From Motacilla alba alba (Eukaryota > Chordata > Aves > Passeriformes > Motacillidae), in NCBI RefSeq assembly GCF_015832195.1, contig NC_052017.1, forward strand, positions 48,313,652 through 48,377,651: DNA of 64,000 nt, written 5' to 3'. Shown piece after piece: positions 26,561 through 40,137 of this stretch. The position numbers and the translations under genes are program-made. Positions within the stretch are counted from its first letter, which is position 1; each line of letters starts with the position of its first letter. The notes below the pieces were generated by a model that saw only the letters and a program-made list of their open reading frames with translations, did not search any database and was not told the origin of the DNA.

Positions 26561-29500
26561 CATCATCTTCCCCCATCTCTGCATGTACTGCCAGTTTGAA
26601 ATGCCTGGCCCCTCCCCATTACTCCCACACCGCTGATGTCCCACTGCCAGCTTACTGGCCTGCCATGGGCAGAGTTGTGATTCAAGGGCCAAGGCAGCAC
26701 CATGGTGACTTGCACAGAGTTGGTCACACCCAGAACCAGAGGTGCTATCATGTTGAAGCAGAGTTTGCTATCATCACTTATCATCCCATGATTTTGATGA
26801 TTGTGGGATGTACCAAATTGTCAGGCCTCTTGACTAAAATACCCAAGTCACCCACATGAGAGCTGTGGTACCGATCCATTCAGCTCTTACGCTCCTCCTG
26901 GCTCTGCCTGTACCTCTTAGCCCTGAAATGCAGGGTAAGAGGAGGTTCAGTCTTCACAATTACCTCCACCATTTCCTTTTTTTGCTCAGTTCATTACTGG
27001 TTTCATGTAATGAGAAACTATTCATAAGACTAGAGTGAGACCTCCACATCATTTCCCACAGACCACTTAGCTGCTATCAGAATAGCAACAATTGCTGATT
27101 TGAGCTGGAGCTGAAACAAAGAGACCATTCCTTCACTTATTGCCCAATGCATCTGATGAAAATTATTCCACACGGCACCCTCACTGACAGAAATCCTCTT
27201 TAAAAACACATATTTCCCTTCCATCTATATGACTTGCCCATGTATTCACAGGCTTTCCAGGATTTTAATTCTCCTCCCTGACTCTCTGAATCCCAGGTTT
27301 CGTGGAATTTCTGTGTTCATAAATCCCTACAAAGAGTTGATTTAACCATGGAAACAAGATTAGATCTGAAAAGAAGGAATTTAAATAATAGATACTAACC
27401 TGCCATTATCCTACAAAATAAAGTGAGGTTTTTACAGCTGATAAGGCCAAAATAAAGGCTGCATTTTTCTGTCCTTATCCTTTTCATATAGAGAAATCCT
27501 ACAGACTGCTACATCAACAGTCCCTGAGTTTACAGTGGAGCTTTTATGACAAGGGTATCAGAATCTAACATAGGAATTTAAGGAGTGCAGAAGCTATTTT
27601 TGCACAACTGTCATTTGATCTTCTAGGACTATTTCTATCCGAGTATTGTGAGGATACATATAGCAACATATAGCCTTTTTGACAAGAGCTCCTCCACTTC
27701 CTATGTTGAAAATTTGCTGGTAGTTTTGACTAAGAAAATAATTAAGGAATGGACTAAATAAAGCGTTGTTGTTGACATTTAAATAAATGAATAAAATAAA
27801 CAAAAGCAACCACAGCTACAAAAAAATGCCTACCACTGAAGACTTTCCAGCTTTTGCAGCTCTCATTTCAACTGTGTTTGCCTCCTCCAGATATTTTTAA
27901 AATCCATATAGATGCACATATTGGACCAGATATTCTCCTACTTGTGATCTCTGGAGATTTCAGCTCTGTGGAAGCTCAAAAAGCTTACTGCTTCTGCTCA
28001 CCTCCTGTTAGCTTGGCAAACTAAGTCACACCAGCATTATGTTTTTCACTTAAATTTCTGGTATTTTAACATTTTTATCTAGCTAAGCAATTAGTGACAA
28101 TATACAATAGTTAATGGTTGTCTTCTAAATTTCAAAGTTTATTCTTAATATTCCTACCTCCCCTAATGTTCCTACCTCCATATGTGAACCTGAAGTTGAT
28201 TCACAGTGAAGTTAGACACGGTGACTTTTGAAAATGTTCCCACTGTGCATGGTAGTAGGCAGTGATGGGCATAGTCAGACACACAGTTTCCAGTTCTCCA
28301 CTGTCTCAAACCTTATATAATTTCATTAAAACTAGCAGAAATCAAATAAAAATTGGACCAAATCAGAATGCCACACCTTTCCAACTGCTTCATCCTGGTG
28401 TGAATGACTGCATAATATGCTAGTCAATGGGAAATCAGCTTTACATTTTTTACAGCTTAAGAGGAGATTTGAGCAATCCTCTGGGCTCCTATTGAAATGG
28501 CCCACATAGGAGCACAGAAGAGAATGAAACTTTCTGCCTGTGATTCAGGGCTTGCAATTTATTTATTTTATGTGGTTTTTTTGAGACTTCACCAATATTC
28601 CCTATCTAGAAAGTTTAGGAGCCATCAGAAAAAATTAACCTTTGGCCAGAGACAGTTCTGCTATCATGGAGAAGCTGGAGTAGGAGAAGGTCATGGGATG
28701 CTGCCAAGTATGTTCAAGCTGTACTCAACAATTCTGTGACGCAAACGTCATCCTGTGCCCTTGTCAGACAGCATTCCTACCTGCACAAACAGATGTAGGA
28801 GCTCTGCTTTTGGGCTCTGCGCAATCATGCATCCTAATCCCAAATGGGTGCCCAACATGCCATCATTTCTCATCATCCTACAGTCTTTAAAAGTGTCTCT
28901 ATCAATTTAGTCTCCAGCATGTTTTGCTGGCAATAACAAACCAAGGAATTAACTTGTTTGGAAACTGCCTTTCTCCTTAACAACTAGGTAGCTGCAAGAA
29001 GTTCAGTAGTCAGGCGAGGAAATCAGAACTCCTTATCCATAATGCCAAACTTAGATTCTAACCCCTTACAGCCACACTGCCACATCCAATCAAAAAAATA
29101 AAAAAAAGCCTGGGAAGGATCTGTGCTTTGTTACTGTCTGTACATTATGTCTTCTCCAGATAAAAGAGTCAAATTTCCATATATCCATCAAATTCAGGAG
29201 AACTAAGCATTTATTGACACACAGAGAAAATAAAAAAGAAGGCAAAAAAAAAAAAAAGCAGTGTGAAAGACTAGTCAGGGGAGACTCAGAATAGTGTACA
29301 CAGAAAATATAGTATTCCAACCCCTGACCCAGAATGTGTTTCTTTCACATACCCACATACCACATTCACTTACCACCGTACAGATATTTAAATGTATATA
29401 TTTACATATGAATAATGCATGTATATATGTGTATGTATGTATGAATGTATTTCTTCCAAAAGAAACAGCACAATATAAGAAGTAGCATTACCTGCAACTG

Positions 29501-31414
29501 GGAGAGATCAGAATTTTTCTGTTGAAGATGGAAGAGCCAGCATGCGAATGAAAGTAGTTGAGACCTTGCCTACCAGCTGAGACACATAAACCACAATAAT
29601 GAGTATGCTGTGAACCACGTCAAGAGAGAAGACATTCTGCTCCACAGCCCAGATGAAACGCATGCATGCAATCAGTGTGAGAGACCAGCTTTACTCTGCA
29701 ACTGGTCAGTAACTGAATATGACCAATTACCACACATCAGAGGAGAAGAAATAAATTGAGAAGCACAGATCACTCAGTCACCTTTGCCCATTCATCCACA
29801 GGCTAAATGAAGGAACTGACCATGCTTCTTACCAACCTCCTTTCCTAAAATGGCCAGCTATGAAAAAAAAAAGGGCAATCAGATGCAATGTTTAGCTTGC
29901 TTATTTATAGAACCAGGCATGTCTCATTCAACTCTTAGCCTTAGCAGGTATATCAAATAGGGTGAGACATGATGAATGGCAGTTCTGGCAAAACCTGAAG
30001 CATGTAGCTAGACAAGATGATTTCTTTACTGAAAAAGTGATGATGCTAAAAAAAGCGGTCAAAGTTCATTTTGCATTTTATTGGTATAGTACCCATGTCA
30101 TGATTTTTCCAGGCACTTTACTGAACAAAGCTCTATGGGAAGCAAGATGTGGAGATACCAGGTGTGTGGCATACTCTATAACAAAGCTAAAAGACTGGGC
30201 TGAAAATAGCTGGGAGGTCCCTACTTACTCCCTCCATGCAGGTGTAGTTGAATGCCAATGCAGAGGTCATGTAGGAGATTGTTGAAATCACCTAAGGAGC
30301 TGGTAAAAGAAAGTGGGACTTGTTTAATGAGCTATTAAATAAGGTAAAGGCTTCTCCTGAATATTGATCTGACAAGGTGGCTGCAGTTACTAGGAAGATG
30401 CGCACACAGGCTGCTAAAGTGAGTCTATCTGGGTCTAGCTATAGACCTTCTTTGCCATTTAGGTGGTATTTGAAGTGAGACAGGAATAAAAGCAGTTTCT
30501 AAGGCATTTAAAAGCATATTTCTGACACCTCAGGTCAACTGTCATTTTATTTCCAGGGCAGACATATAACTACTCTATGTGGAATTTATTTAGTATAAAG
30601 CAAGTCTCGGACAGGGTATCCGTGGATGGTTTCTCATACAGCTTCCATCAGAATAGCATTGCCATTTTCAAGCTACATGGATGATTTCTTACCCATGGTC
30701 TGGTCTCAGCTGCCTGAACTCCACTGGGAAGATGAAAAAGGAGGGAACAAATTAACTGCCAATTATTTCTGAAGCTAGCTGCAGTACTTTTATGATGAAT
30801 ATATTTTTTTCTTGGCCCAGAACACTTGAAATTAGCAATTTTTCCTTTTCAGTTTATGACATAGAAAAACAAGGCTGTTCTTGAGGGAATGTTGAACTTC
30901 CTTATATATTCCAACAATATCTCCAAAGGAGCACACAAAACCAATGGCAAAACCTAGAGCTATTCCCTGAAACTTTATCCAACTTCAACAGTATACAACC
31001 AAACCCTGCCAAATCTCTTTAAGGAAATTATAATATTTCTTTTTCCTTTATTTCTCATGGCTTTTTTTCCCAGGCCTTCAGTACACTGAGACTGTCAGCA
31101 AATTTTGAGAGAGGAGCACAAGGCAAGAACGTGTTACTTATTGGTCCACTGTTTCAATAAGAGCATAAATTATTTCTTAAGAAGACTAATGTGTCAAATA
31201 TTATTTACATCTCCAGGCACATACCTCCCCATTTCTTTAGTACACTGAATGAAAGAAAAGACAGAAGATGTAGTATGAATATTAGAAAAAGCCTAGCTGT
31301 CTACAACATTGTGAAATAAATTCCCTGGGAGAATATTACAGGTCTCTCACTGGAACATCTAAGGTGTAGCAGGGAATGCATTAACAGAGGTGCAGCAGAA
31401 AAATCTTATAATCT
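26561..31414. other. Single-copy non-coding DNA, 26.6-31.4 kb
   Basis: No exon, RNA gene or clear interspersed repeat is recognised. A TATG-type tetranucleotide repeat lies at about 29418-29450 and a 13-base A run at about 29247. The longest open frame (29962-30285, 107 codons) has no recognisable domain. Confidence 0.55.
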
Positions 31415-31473
31415 CACAGATGGGTCAGATGACCTAAGAAGGTTTTAACCTCTAATACATAGCATTCTGTGTT
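31415..31473 (+). mobile_element. Probable degenerate CR1 3' tail
   Basis: The stretch resembles the last 60 bases of CR1: a GATGGGTCAGATGACCTAAG segment, then 'aacctctaat' and a 'cattctgtg' tail in the expected order. Nothing upstream can be aligned by eye. It could be a short, old CR1 remnant, or a chance resemblance. Confidence 0.45.
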
Positions 31474-34400
31474 ATACGTTTTTTTTCCCAGTATTCGTCT
31501 TCTCTGCCTGCTTGCAAATCCCATTCAAATGCACATTTCTTCTGCATAATGCAACCTATAAAATGGCACTCACCAATTATCTTAGCCATTTAATACCTAC
31601 AGAGTCTGTCCTTTTGGAATGGTATAAGCCTATTTTTTCCCTGGATATGTCATTAGAATGGATCTGTCACTATACTTCTGATGACTTGCACAAAATAAGA
31701 AAGATAGGACTGATTGGAAATGTGTTAATTATATTTTAACTTTGCAATGCAAGTCAGAAAATATTAATAAGACTGAAATTTCAATTATTAATTACATAAC
31801 GAGTAACATAATGCAGTTTTACAGTCTAATTCAGACACATTCCTGAATAATTTAATTCTGAAAATGGTGTGACACAAAGGGCTTGGATCAGAGTGAATTC
31901 AAGCAGTAGTGGGAATGTAATAGTCTCAAGGCTAAGAAATCAAAATTATTTTCTCTCCCCCACCTACCAATTCAAATGTTCTTCCAAGATAAAAATTATA
32001 TTGGAAAACATAATCTCAGCATAATATCTCATCAAATAGGGCACCAACCAGTTATTTCTTACATTCATATCAATGGCAAAAACCTGCACTTCAAAAATGT
32101 GCAGTTCCAAGTGTTTGACTGATGATGTTTGTTTCCTGATTATTCATCATGGCTTTTAGCTGCTCTCTGCTAGATCTTTCTTCACAATACCTGCTTGTGT
32201 AAATAGTCATGTTTATTATTAGGGTATAGGATGGTTCACTGGGCTAAAATGTGAAATAAGTTGTGGAATACAGAAAGTCTTCAGAGCTTTTTTACTGTGA
32301 TGAAGTGAAAAATAGGCATCTTTCAAAAATATTTGTGAACAAAATTGCTTCCCATTCCTCCCCATTCCCCCAGTCCAAATGCACATATGCCTAGATTTTA
32401 CTGAAAATCTGACAGACAAAGGATTTGAAGGAAATACTCCCACGCCTGAAAAAATCACATGCTGGCTACTGCAAGGTGAAGGAATGTGATCTCCAGATAC
32501 CAGCCCCTGTTGTCTGTCACCCTTTAATCTCTCTGTCTGCCCCCTCATCAGGCTCCTTTCACTGCCCTCTGCATCTTAAAACACCTTGCACATGAAGGGC
32601 TGAACTGCACTTCTGCAAAACCTTCAGGTTTTGGCAAACTGGCATTTTCTGACAGCAGTGAGCACCCACGTAGCTTTTCGTTCGACACCCTGTCAGAGGC
32701 TGGGAGGATGGGTGGAAAGGTGCAGGGAGCCTGGGAGCCTAACCAGGGAAGATTTTGATAAGGCTTCTTATCAGTTTTCAATGGGCTGCCACATCCTTGC
32801 AAGCACATTTCAAGGCAAGGAGCTGAAAGGGTGACCCTGGTGCCACCCACACATCAGAGTATGAAACAGAAGGAAAACGTGATGACCATTATTCTTTTGT
32901 TGAAATCTATCCTGGATTCGCGCTGCCATGAGAAGGAGTACAGATACAGGAGCCAGATGGAGCAAACACTGGTGTCTTTCAAACGCCACTACCACAGGGA
33001 AAGGCGTGCATGCACTCGCACACACAAATAAAGGGAGGGAGCAGCAGCCTGAAGTGAGAAGAAATAAGGTTGCTGTGGGCAGGAGGGCTGGGGAAGGGAA
33101 CAGATTGCTGCTCTGCTTCTTGCACCTGAGCGCCCTGCCAAATTGTCACTCAGGCCAGAAGTGGCAGCAGAACTGCAGCCAGTTAATCCCTGCCAAGCCG
33201 TCCCCAGCCAGCCTGAAGGGAGCCAACATGACCTCCTGCTCACCTCGTATGCCGGCCAGCTTCCAGGTAGCCAATGTCATCAGGAAAGGATTGCTTCTCT
33301 GCATGTGCTTTTGTCTTTCTGGCTGAAATATGCCTCTCTGTGTGTCAGTGATGCAAGCTGAGCCATGGGGATACGAACACTGGTACTGCAGGTTTTTCAG
33401 TTGTTGTTGCTTCTGACTGCAAAAAATAACATTCACTCGTTTTAGAGGATAAAGTAAGTTTTCCAGCTCTAGTGAGAAATCTTGCACTGCTCACTGAATG
33501 AACGCTGAAAACATGGGTGGTGTTATTTCTTTAGCCAGATAACTGTATTCTTTTCAGCTCCTTGCTACCTGCGCACTTCCACACTGCATAAAGAAATGCT
33601 CATTCTCAAACTCTGAGGCAGAAGAAGCCATGAGTATTGGCACAAATATCCGCCCCCATGGGTGTCTGCTGACAAAGCCATCTTTGTGAAAGCGCATTCT
33701 GGGGGCAAGCTACAGACGCCAACAGCATGCAACGTGGAGCCATCTAGTCACACGCACCAAGTTGTTTATTATGGTTAATTTTATAGTTATGAGGTTTTTT
33801 TATTCCAATTATGCTTATTTAGGCAAAGCCAAAGTGCTCAGCTTGGGAAGCACACACTAAGGTTGAGATTGCTCTGTGTGAGATGAACATATCTTCTTAC
33901 TCCCCTGTGGAACACCACTAGATTCATGCACAATAAACAGCAACAGAAATGACTGCATAGAAAAATGGAAGATTCCTGTAATAGCAACACTGAAAGCAAG
34001 ATATGCCTATGCTTATGCTTGTGGAAAATAAATTTCATTGACACAATTTGCACCTCTCTTGGCTCTGTTGCTTGCATGGCCTAAAAACCCTCCTTCTGCA
34101 CCTCCTTCTCTTCCCCTACATTTTGCCCCGTAACTCGATGAAAGCAGCACTTATTCAGTTGGTATTTCTTTTACACCATATGTGCAATTTGCACCAAAAA
34201 AGGTTTTGGCTAAAAACAGAGACATTTACTTCATACTTCTTTCACAGGAGGAAGCATAGACTTAGATTTCTTTAACAAAATAAAAATCCCTAAGCTGTCT
34301 TCCTTTCCCGGAATGAATCCTAGAGATAATTTTTCTTTTAAATCTTTAGCTTACACTAAACTCTATCTTGGTAATGCCACATATAATGGCATTCTAAAGC

Positions 34401-35118
34401 AAATGTTTTCTTGCTTCACAGTGCCTTTTAAAAATGATAATTTGATGCACAGAGACAAAACTGGGTTGAGGTGGGGAGAGAGATTGCTGGCTCAAGTTTT
34501 ACAGAGTTAGAAAAATTCCAGCATTGCCAAGCAAAAGAGTGAGAGGAGAGGATTAATGCCAAATGCAGAGGACTATCTTTCAGAACCATGAGCACAGCTC
34601 TGGTGACTGCAGAGCAAGCCTGCATTGTTCTGGGAAAATGCATTAGACACAAAGGAAATTTTCTCTCAACAGAGCAGCAGGTTTTCTTTTTCTTACTCTT
34701 CCCCACATCTCCTTTTTTTAAAGGACCTTATTTTCAAATGTCATGAAATACTGGGTAATGGCAACTTTCCTTCATTGACAACCATGCAAGTGAAAAACTA
34801 CTATAGCTGTATTATTTTGCAGTATTATACAGAAATATAGGAAGGGCCGTGTTATCAAGTGTTGTACAATGAACACATTTCTTCAAATCCACATAATTAA
34901 TAATGGGCTTGGCTGAGTGGAAACACAGTTTTTTATTTTAAAAAATGCTTTGAACATTGGTTTGGTAAAGTAAATTTCTTTAAGTTTACTACTGTTAACC
35001 AAGCCAGAATTAAGATTTTTCACGTCATTTAGGGGACCTCAGTACTGAGTGCTTATGTTGCAAGCAGTTTTCCTCCACACATCACTAGTCTCAGTGCAGT
35101 CTAAGCAGATGCTAGGAT
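31474..35118. other. Single-copy non-coding DNA, 31.5-35.1 kb
   Basis: No exon is recognised. The part at 32.5-33.35 kb is relatively GC-rich, which leaves overlapping stop-free frames of 60-130 codons on both strands; none shows a domain, and their overlap on opposite strands points to composition rather than coding. The patch at 33.57-33.76 kb has several CpGs against a CpG-poor background and is noted as a finding. Confidence 0.55.
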
Positions 35119-35291
35119 TTCATAGAATTAACCATAGAATCATTAATAGAATCGTTTGTGTTGGAAGGGACCTTAAAGGTCATTTAGTTCCCACCCCCCT
35201 GCCATGGGTAGGGACACCTTTCAGTAGAGCAAGTTGCTTGAAGCTCCATTCAGCCTGACTTTGAATGCTTCCAAGGATGGGGCATCCTGGA
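35119..35291 (-). mobile_element. CR1 LINE 3' end, short, minus strand
   Basis: The left edge carries the repeated tail units (catagaattaaccatagaa), then 'gttggaagggaccttaaagg', 'cccctgccatgggtagggac' and 'ggatggggcatcc'. These are the antisense of the CR1 3' untranslated region and the last codons. Only about 170 bases are kept, so this is a severely 5'-truncated copy. Confidence 0.92.
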
Positions 35292-37591
35292 GCAAAAACT
35301 GCAGATATTGCCCTTGTTAACAAAGCTTAAGAAAGAGGGTGTAGTGATTTTTCCAGTGAAAACACAGAACTATTCACCGGGTAGAAGCAATGTTCAGATT
35401 GAGAGGGGACTCAGAAAATGCTGCATTGGCTTTAATATATGTATAAATACCAACTAAAAACTAAGCATTTCCCACCAAAAATTTAATTATTTTCCATTCT
35501 AAGTGTGGAAATATCCATATCTATGCATTAACTAATTCTATGATAGAGTAATCCAAGTGAACATTCAATTTTGAAGGACTGCATCTTATTTATTTTTGCA
35601 ACTTAACAAGTGTTTGTTCACTGTAAGTGAAAAGGTGGCTCAACTCATCGTCCTTTCCTGACATGCAGAAACCAATGCAGAGTTCTCTAGGAATCAGCTC
35701 ACAATATCAGTTATTATGGTTACTATTCTGTAAACAGCTGTGTATTTGTGCCTTAATAAGTGATATTCATGCAGGAGACAAAGCAACACCACAGTGCAAG
35801 GACATAACCACATATCATTGAAGATATTGAGAATTCTGTAAGGCAATGAAACTGTTCTTAAGTGGTGGGTGAGTACATGAAAGACAGGAACCTGAATCCA
35901 TTGTTTGAAGGAGGAGCTGAAGTGTATTGCTTAGCAGAGTGGGAGGAGTGAAGAGAAAGATTTTGTCCCTTCAGAGAAAAAGGCTTCCCTTAGTTAAGAT
36001 CTCATTGAGTTTAGAGGCACCTTATATCACCATGCAAAAATATCCTTATTGCTGAAGTCTTTGTCCACACTTCAGTTAGTCCAATATGGTCCTCCTTAGA
36101 TAACCTACTTCTCAGAAACTCTTCCTTCAGCTCCTAGTTCTCACTTTCACCCACAGACATCCTGCAAAACTAGAGCTGGGCAAGAATTGGAAACTGTAGC
36201 TTGATGGAAAACACTTATTTCCAAAAATACTGTTGTATCATTTGAAACCGCAATTCAGAAATGTAAGTTTGTACACAAGGGAAATCTATATAAATATAAA
36301 TATATAAATATATAAATATATATATATAATTTATATGTGCATGTGTGTGTGTGTGTGTTTATTAATTATTCTAGAAGATAGGAAATTGAATCCTTCAAAA
36401 CAGTCCTCCAAAATTTCAAAATTTTTTGCCTCACAGTTCTCCAATTGACCTCAGGCCTGGTAGCAAAACAGTAAGTTTTCCTGAGTAAACACTCTCTGGA
36501 AATCTGCTTAACTTGTATGCACTCCTTCATCAAAACTCTGACAGTTTTGAAGCAGCAAATTGTTAATAAGAACTACACCTGCAGAAAAGGAAAACTTGCA
36601 TTTCAATCCAGGACCATATTTAATTCATCAGTCCATTTATAGCCATCTCATTCTCTGTTTCTTCCTCCTCCAGTGTGGTTCAGAAAATAGGAGAATGTCA
36701 GATGTGTCAGCAGTTTGACTCTTATTAGTTTTACTGCTGAGTAAAACAGCTGTTGTGATCCCCTCATGATCCCATCCCTAGCCCACCTTGGCCTAGTTTA
36801 GCTTGCCAGCATCAAGTCTGGTGTAAGCCCCAGCAAGGTAATTAACTTCACACTTAACTTCGCTGTATGCTTTATATCACAGCTCTTACAGGACTATGTT
36901 CCTAAGCTGGGTGCCATATTATGTCCTTAGGTGTCCCCAGGTGAAAATTGTACAATGCAAAAAAGTGACCCGAGGACACGCAAGTCCCTGTTTTGCTGCC
37001 ACGCAGCGGTGCACGTACAAAACTGAGCACCTGCATGGTGGCACACATACCAAAGTGTGTCAAAGGCTGCTTAGAGAGAGAGAGGGGTACAGTAATCACA
37101 CTGACGTATAATTAGAGAGCTTAAGGCTGTTATATATTGCATCTTTCTTTTATCCTTGACAGGCTATAAATTCATATGCTGCGGGACTAATGCTCGCTTC
37201 CCAACCCACACTTCCCAGGAGACCAAGATACGCCATGAAACAACTTCCCCAAGACGTATTTTTCCTCCCTCTATGTGAAATTCCATATTCTACTCCCACA
37301 AAAATACAAATCTAGTCATGCACCGGGCTGATATCTTGCAAGGCCCTGGGTTTGACCCTCTGCCCTCTGTTCAGGCAGAGTGGGGGCGACCACAGCTTCC
37401 CAGTGGGACTCAAACAGTAGCTGTCACATCTGAAGTTATTCACAAAATAAACTCATATTAAGTTGCATTGAGAAATCCTCAGTGAAGGAGGTGTTTATTC
37501 ATGACAGCAGAAAGGAATGCAGGAAGCAATATCAATAATATTACATCTGTTTGCACACACTGCAGCTGTGGAAAATCCTTGAGCCCTGAGG
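35292..37591. other. Single-copy non-coding DNA, 35.3-37.6 kb
   Basis: No gene or RNA is recognised. A compound TAAATA/TATA/TG microsatellite occupies 36285-36359. A CpG-containing patch of mixed composition lies at 37.16-37.40 kb. Open frames are all below 75 codons. Confidence 0.55.
36285..36359. repeat. TATAAA / TA / TG compound microsatellite
   Basis: An AT-only repeat (tataaata units, then TA) passes into an uninterrupted run of about eight TG units ending at 36357. Confidence 0.93.
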
Positions 37592-37690
37592 TTTTAAGGC
37601 TAGATGGGACTACGGAGAGCCACTTGTATGACCTCCTGCATCACATTGATTTTCACCCTGTATTTCTTGAAATCAAGCCCAAAGCTTCAT
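37592..37690 (-). mobile_element. Ancient CR1-type 3' end (old amniote family)
   Basis: The order 'aaggctagatgggac', then 'tgacctcctgcatcaca', then 'ttcaccctgtatttcttg' and 'aatcaagcccaaagctt' matches the antisense 3' end of CR1 families that are abundant in turtles and crocodilians, rather than the recent avian CR1 subfamilies seen elsewhere in this window. About 100 bases survive, heavily diverged. The family assignment is from memory of the general pattern and should be treated as probable. Confidence 0.5.
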
Positions 37691-40137
37691 TGTTATAGCA
37701 CACAAAAAGCAAGGGTCTGTAACTTTGATGAAACTTTTTCTAAAGTATGCATTTCTTGGTAATCTGTACCCCTGAAAAATCACCTTTGGTCTTGTCTTTT
37801 TCCCTGCTTTACTTGCAACTGCATTTTTAGTGCTCCTTTTGTAGATAGGAATAGACAGAAATTTGAGTTGCACTTTTTAACCTGCCTTTGAACAACAGGA
37901 ACAATTTCACAGGTGCTATATAACAAAGGGAATATCACCTCCATAGCCCTGTTCATGACTCCATTTCTCAGCAGATAAAGGACTGTACACGTTTTATACA
38001 TAGACTGAATATTTGGGGCAGAATGGTGTGTTGCTAGCATGTAAACCTTATGAGAGGCACAATCACAGACCACCCAAGCCATTATTAAATCCAATCTTCC
38101 TGCATATGGTGTCGCGCTGTGCTTCATGTGCATCTCTTTGCTCACAGTCAGAGATATGCACTTCACAAATTTGTTTCAGTACATATGGTGTACATGTGTT
38201 TGTTCCTAACTTTGTGGTCTTTCAGCTGGCTGCATTAAAAAACACAGTATTTGATTGGAACCACATGACTCAAGTATTCTAGATTTTCATATGTATGTCA
38301 TATGGCTAAACCCTTCAAACACTGTGAACCTGCCTGTTACAAGGCTAGAGGTTATACCAGATTTGCCAGCTTTTGTAGGTTTTGGATTTTAGAAATGGGA
38401 CTAATATTGAGAAAAACTTCAATCAGCTCCTACTTGACTTATGCTGGTTATGGAAAGTTTGCAATACTAGTGATTGTACAAATTATTAGCTTTGGGACCA
38501 AGCAAAATCAAAATACTTAGAGCCTCATTTTTTATTTAAAACTATTTGAAGATGAAGCTGCCTGAATATATCCATATTGGTTAAAATCTCTCCTGTGCTG
38601 CATTGCAGAGTTAAATGTGTTTAACAGTATAGCTGAAAAGAGACACAAGCACCGCAATATACAGCATTGCCTGAGAGCTGTGCAGCCACTTATGGGACCT
38701 CAGAGCTCCAACAGCCATTTCATGACATTTAGAAAAAGCATTTTGCCACACACGCAGTGGGTTGGGAATGCCAGTACACTCAAAAAGATTAGGTGGTCCT
38801 TTGTATCTCATGTCTCTACTCATGCTCCACAAATCTGACTGCCATTGAACCTCACAAGTAAAAGCTGATGAGGAAACAAAGTGCTCTTTAGGAGGCCATC
38901 CCTTCTGCCATGGGTGAATCTGGATTAAGTGTACACAAATACATGCTCCGAATATGTAAGAGGTCAAACTGCCTACAGGTGCTTGGGAAAAAAATCTCCC
39001 TCATCTTTCACTGTTTAAGATGAGCTTCATTTGCAACATCCTACTACAAATAAAACCTCCAAATTTCCTCCTGTTCTTGCCCTAAAGAATTAGAAAATAT
39101 TTTAAATCTTCCTTGTTCTGTCTGTATACTCAAAAGAGTTTGTAGGCACCTGTCAGTCAAGTGGGTATTGTTCCCTGGCTAGACACTCTTTTGCTGATAT
39201 CATTATCAGTTTGATAGACAAGACAGTGCACTCTGTTTATGGCTGTTATGGAGATTTGCAATTGCTATTAAAATTCCAAAAACAAAGTTCATGTTTTTTC
39301 CCTAATGTCCCTGAGACATTTAAACAATAACAGTGATTAATTCAAACTGAAAAATACATTGTGGTTCCTTGTAAATCCAAATGTTCCTTTCTCCCATTTA
39401 AAGTCATTAATTATCTTAGTGACTTTTGAATTCCTTACTGAGCCTGGACTATTATGATCAACCTGTTGCTATTGAGAGAAGCTGTCTGTTTTCCTAGCCA
39501 TTTCCTAATGTCAAACTCAGCTCACACTGATTGCAGCACAGTCCATGCCCCTTGGCCAAGGAAAAACTCCTTTCATTCTTCAGCAGTCAGCATATCCCAC
39601 AGGTCAAAACCTGATATATATAACTATTTAAAAATCAGCCTTTATTCCTACTCACTTCCCATGCATCAGAACAAGTTAGCTGCAAGTGTGTGTCCTACTT
39701 GCATATACTCACATAGAGAGGCCACTGGAAGGATGAATTTTTATCCAGGGAGAAGAAAGCATGAGTTGTTCCAGCATCTCTCTCCTTGTGATTTCCGACA
39801 CCACTTGCCAGGCTGATGACATCTGCACGTTGTTCAATGCATCTATCTCTTAGAAGTAAAAATAATAAAAAACACCCCCACCCAATTATATGTCCAAGTG
39901 GACTACAAGAAAGAAAAGCTTTTATAAATACGATTTCAAATGGTGATGGTGGTGGTGTTCTGTGATACTAATTTCAAAAGCAATGCACTTCATTCTAATA
40001 TATTGAAAAAAAAGTAGTTTTCATGAGGCAGATTAAATTGATCAGTCAAAGACAAAAAGATTATATAAGGGAAAAAGATGTGAAACAAAAGTTATTTTCA
40101 AATCGAGATCAGATTATGCTTTTGCTTACATTCCCCA
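37691..40137. other. Single-copy non-coding DNA, 37.7-40.1 kb
   Basis: Nothing is recognised beyond short open frames (up to 128 codons) without domains and a small GGT/GAT repeat at 39941-39958. Confidence 0.55.

Noticed and set aside
26690..26712. CAGCACCATGGTGAC as an RE1/NRSF silencer site
   Set aside because: Only the left half (AGCACC) fits; the right half GGACAG is not present.
32550..33490. Cluster of overlapping open frames on both strands
   Set aside because: They follow local GC richness, overlap each other in several frames and show no family motif, so they are best explained by chance.
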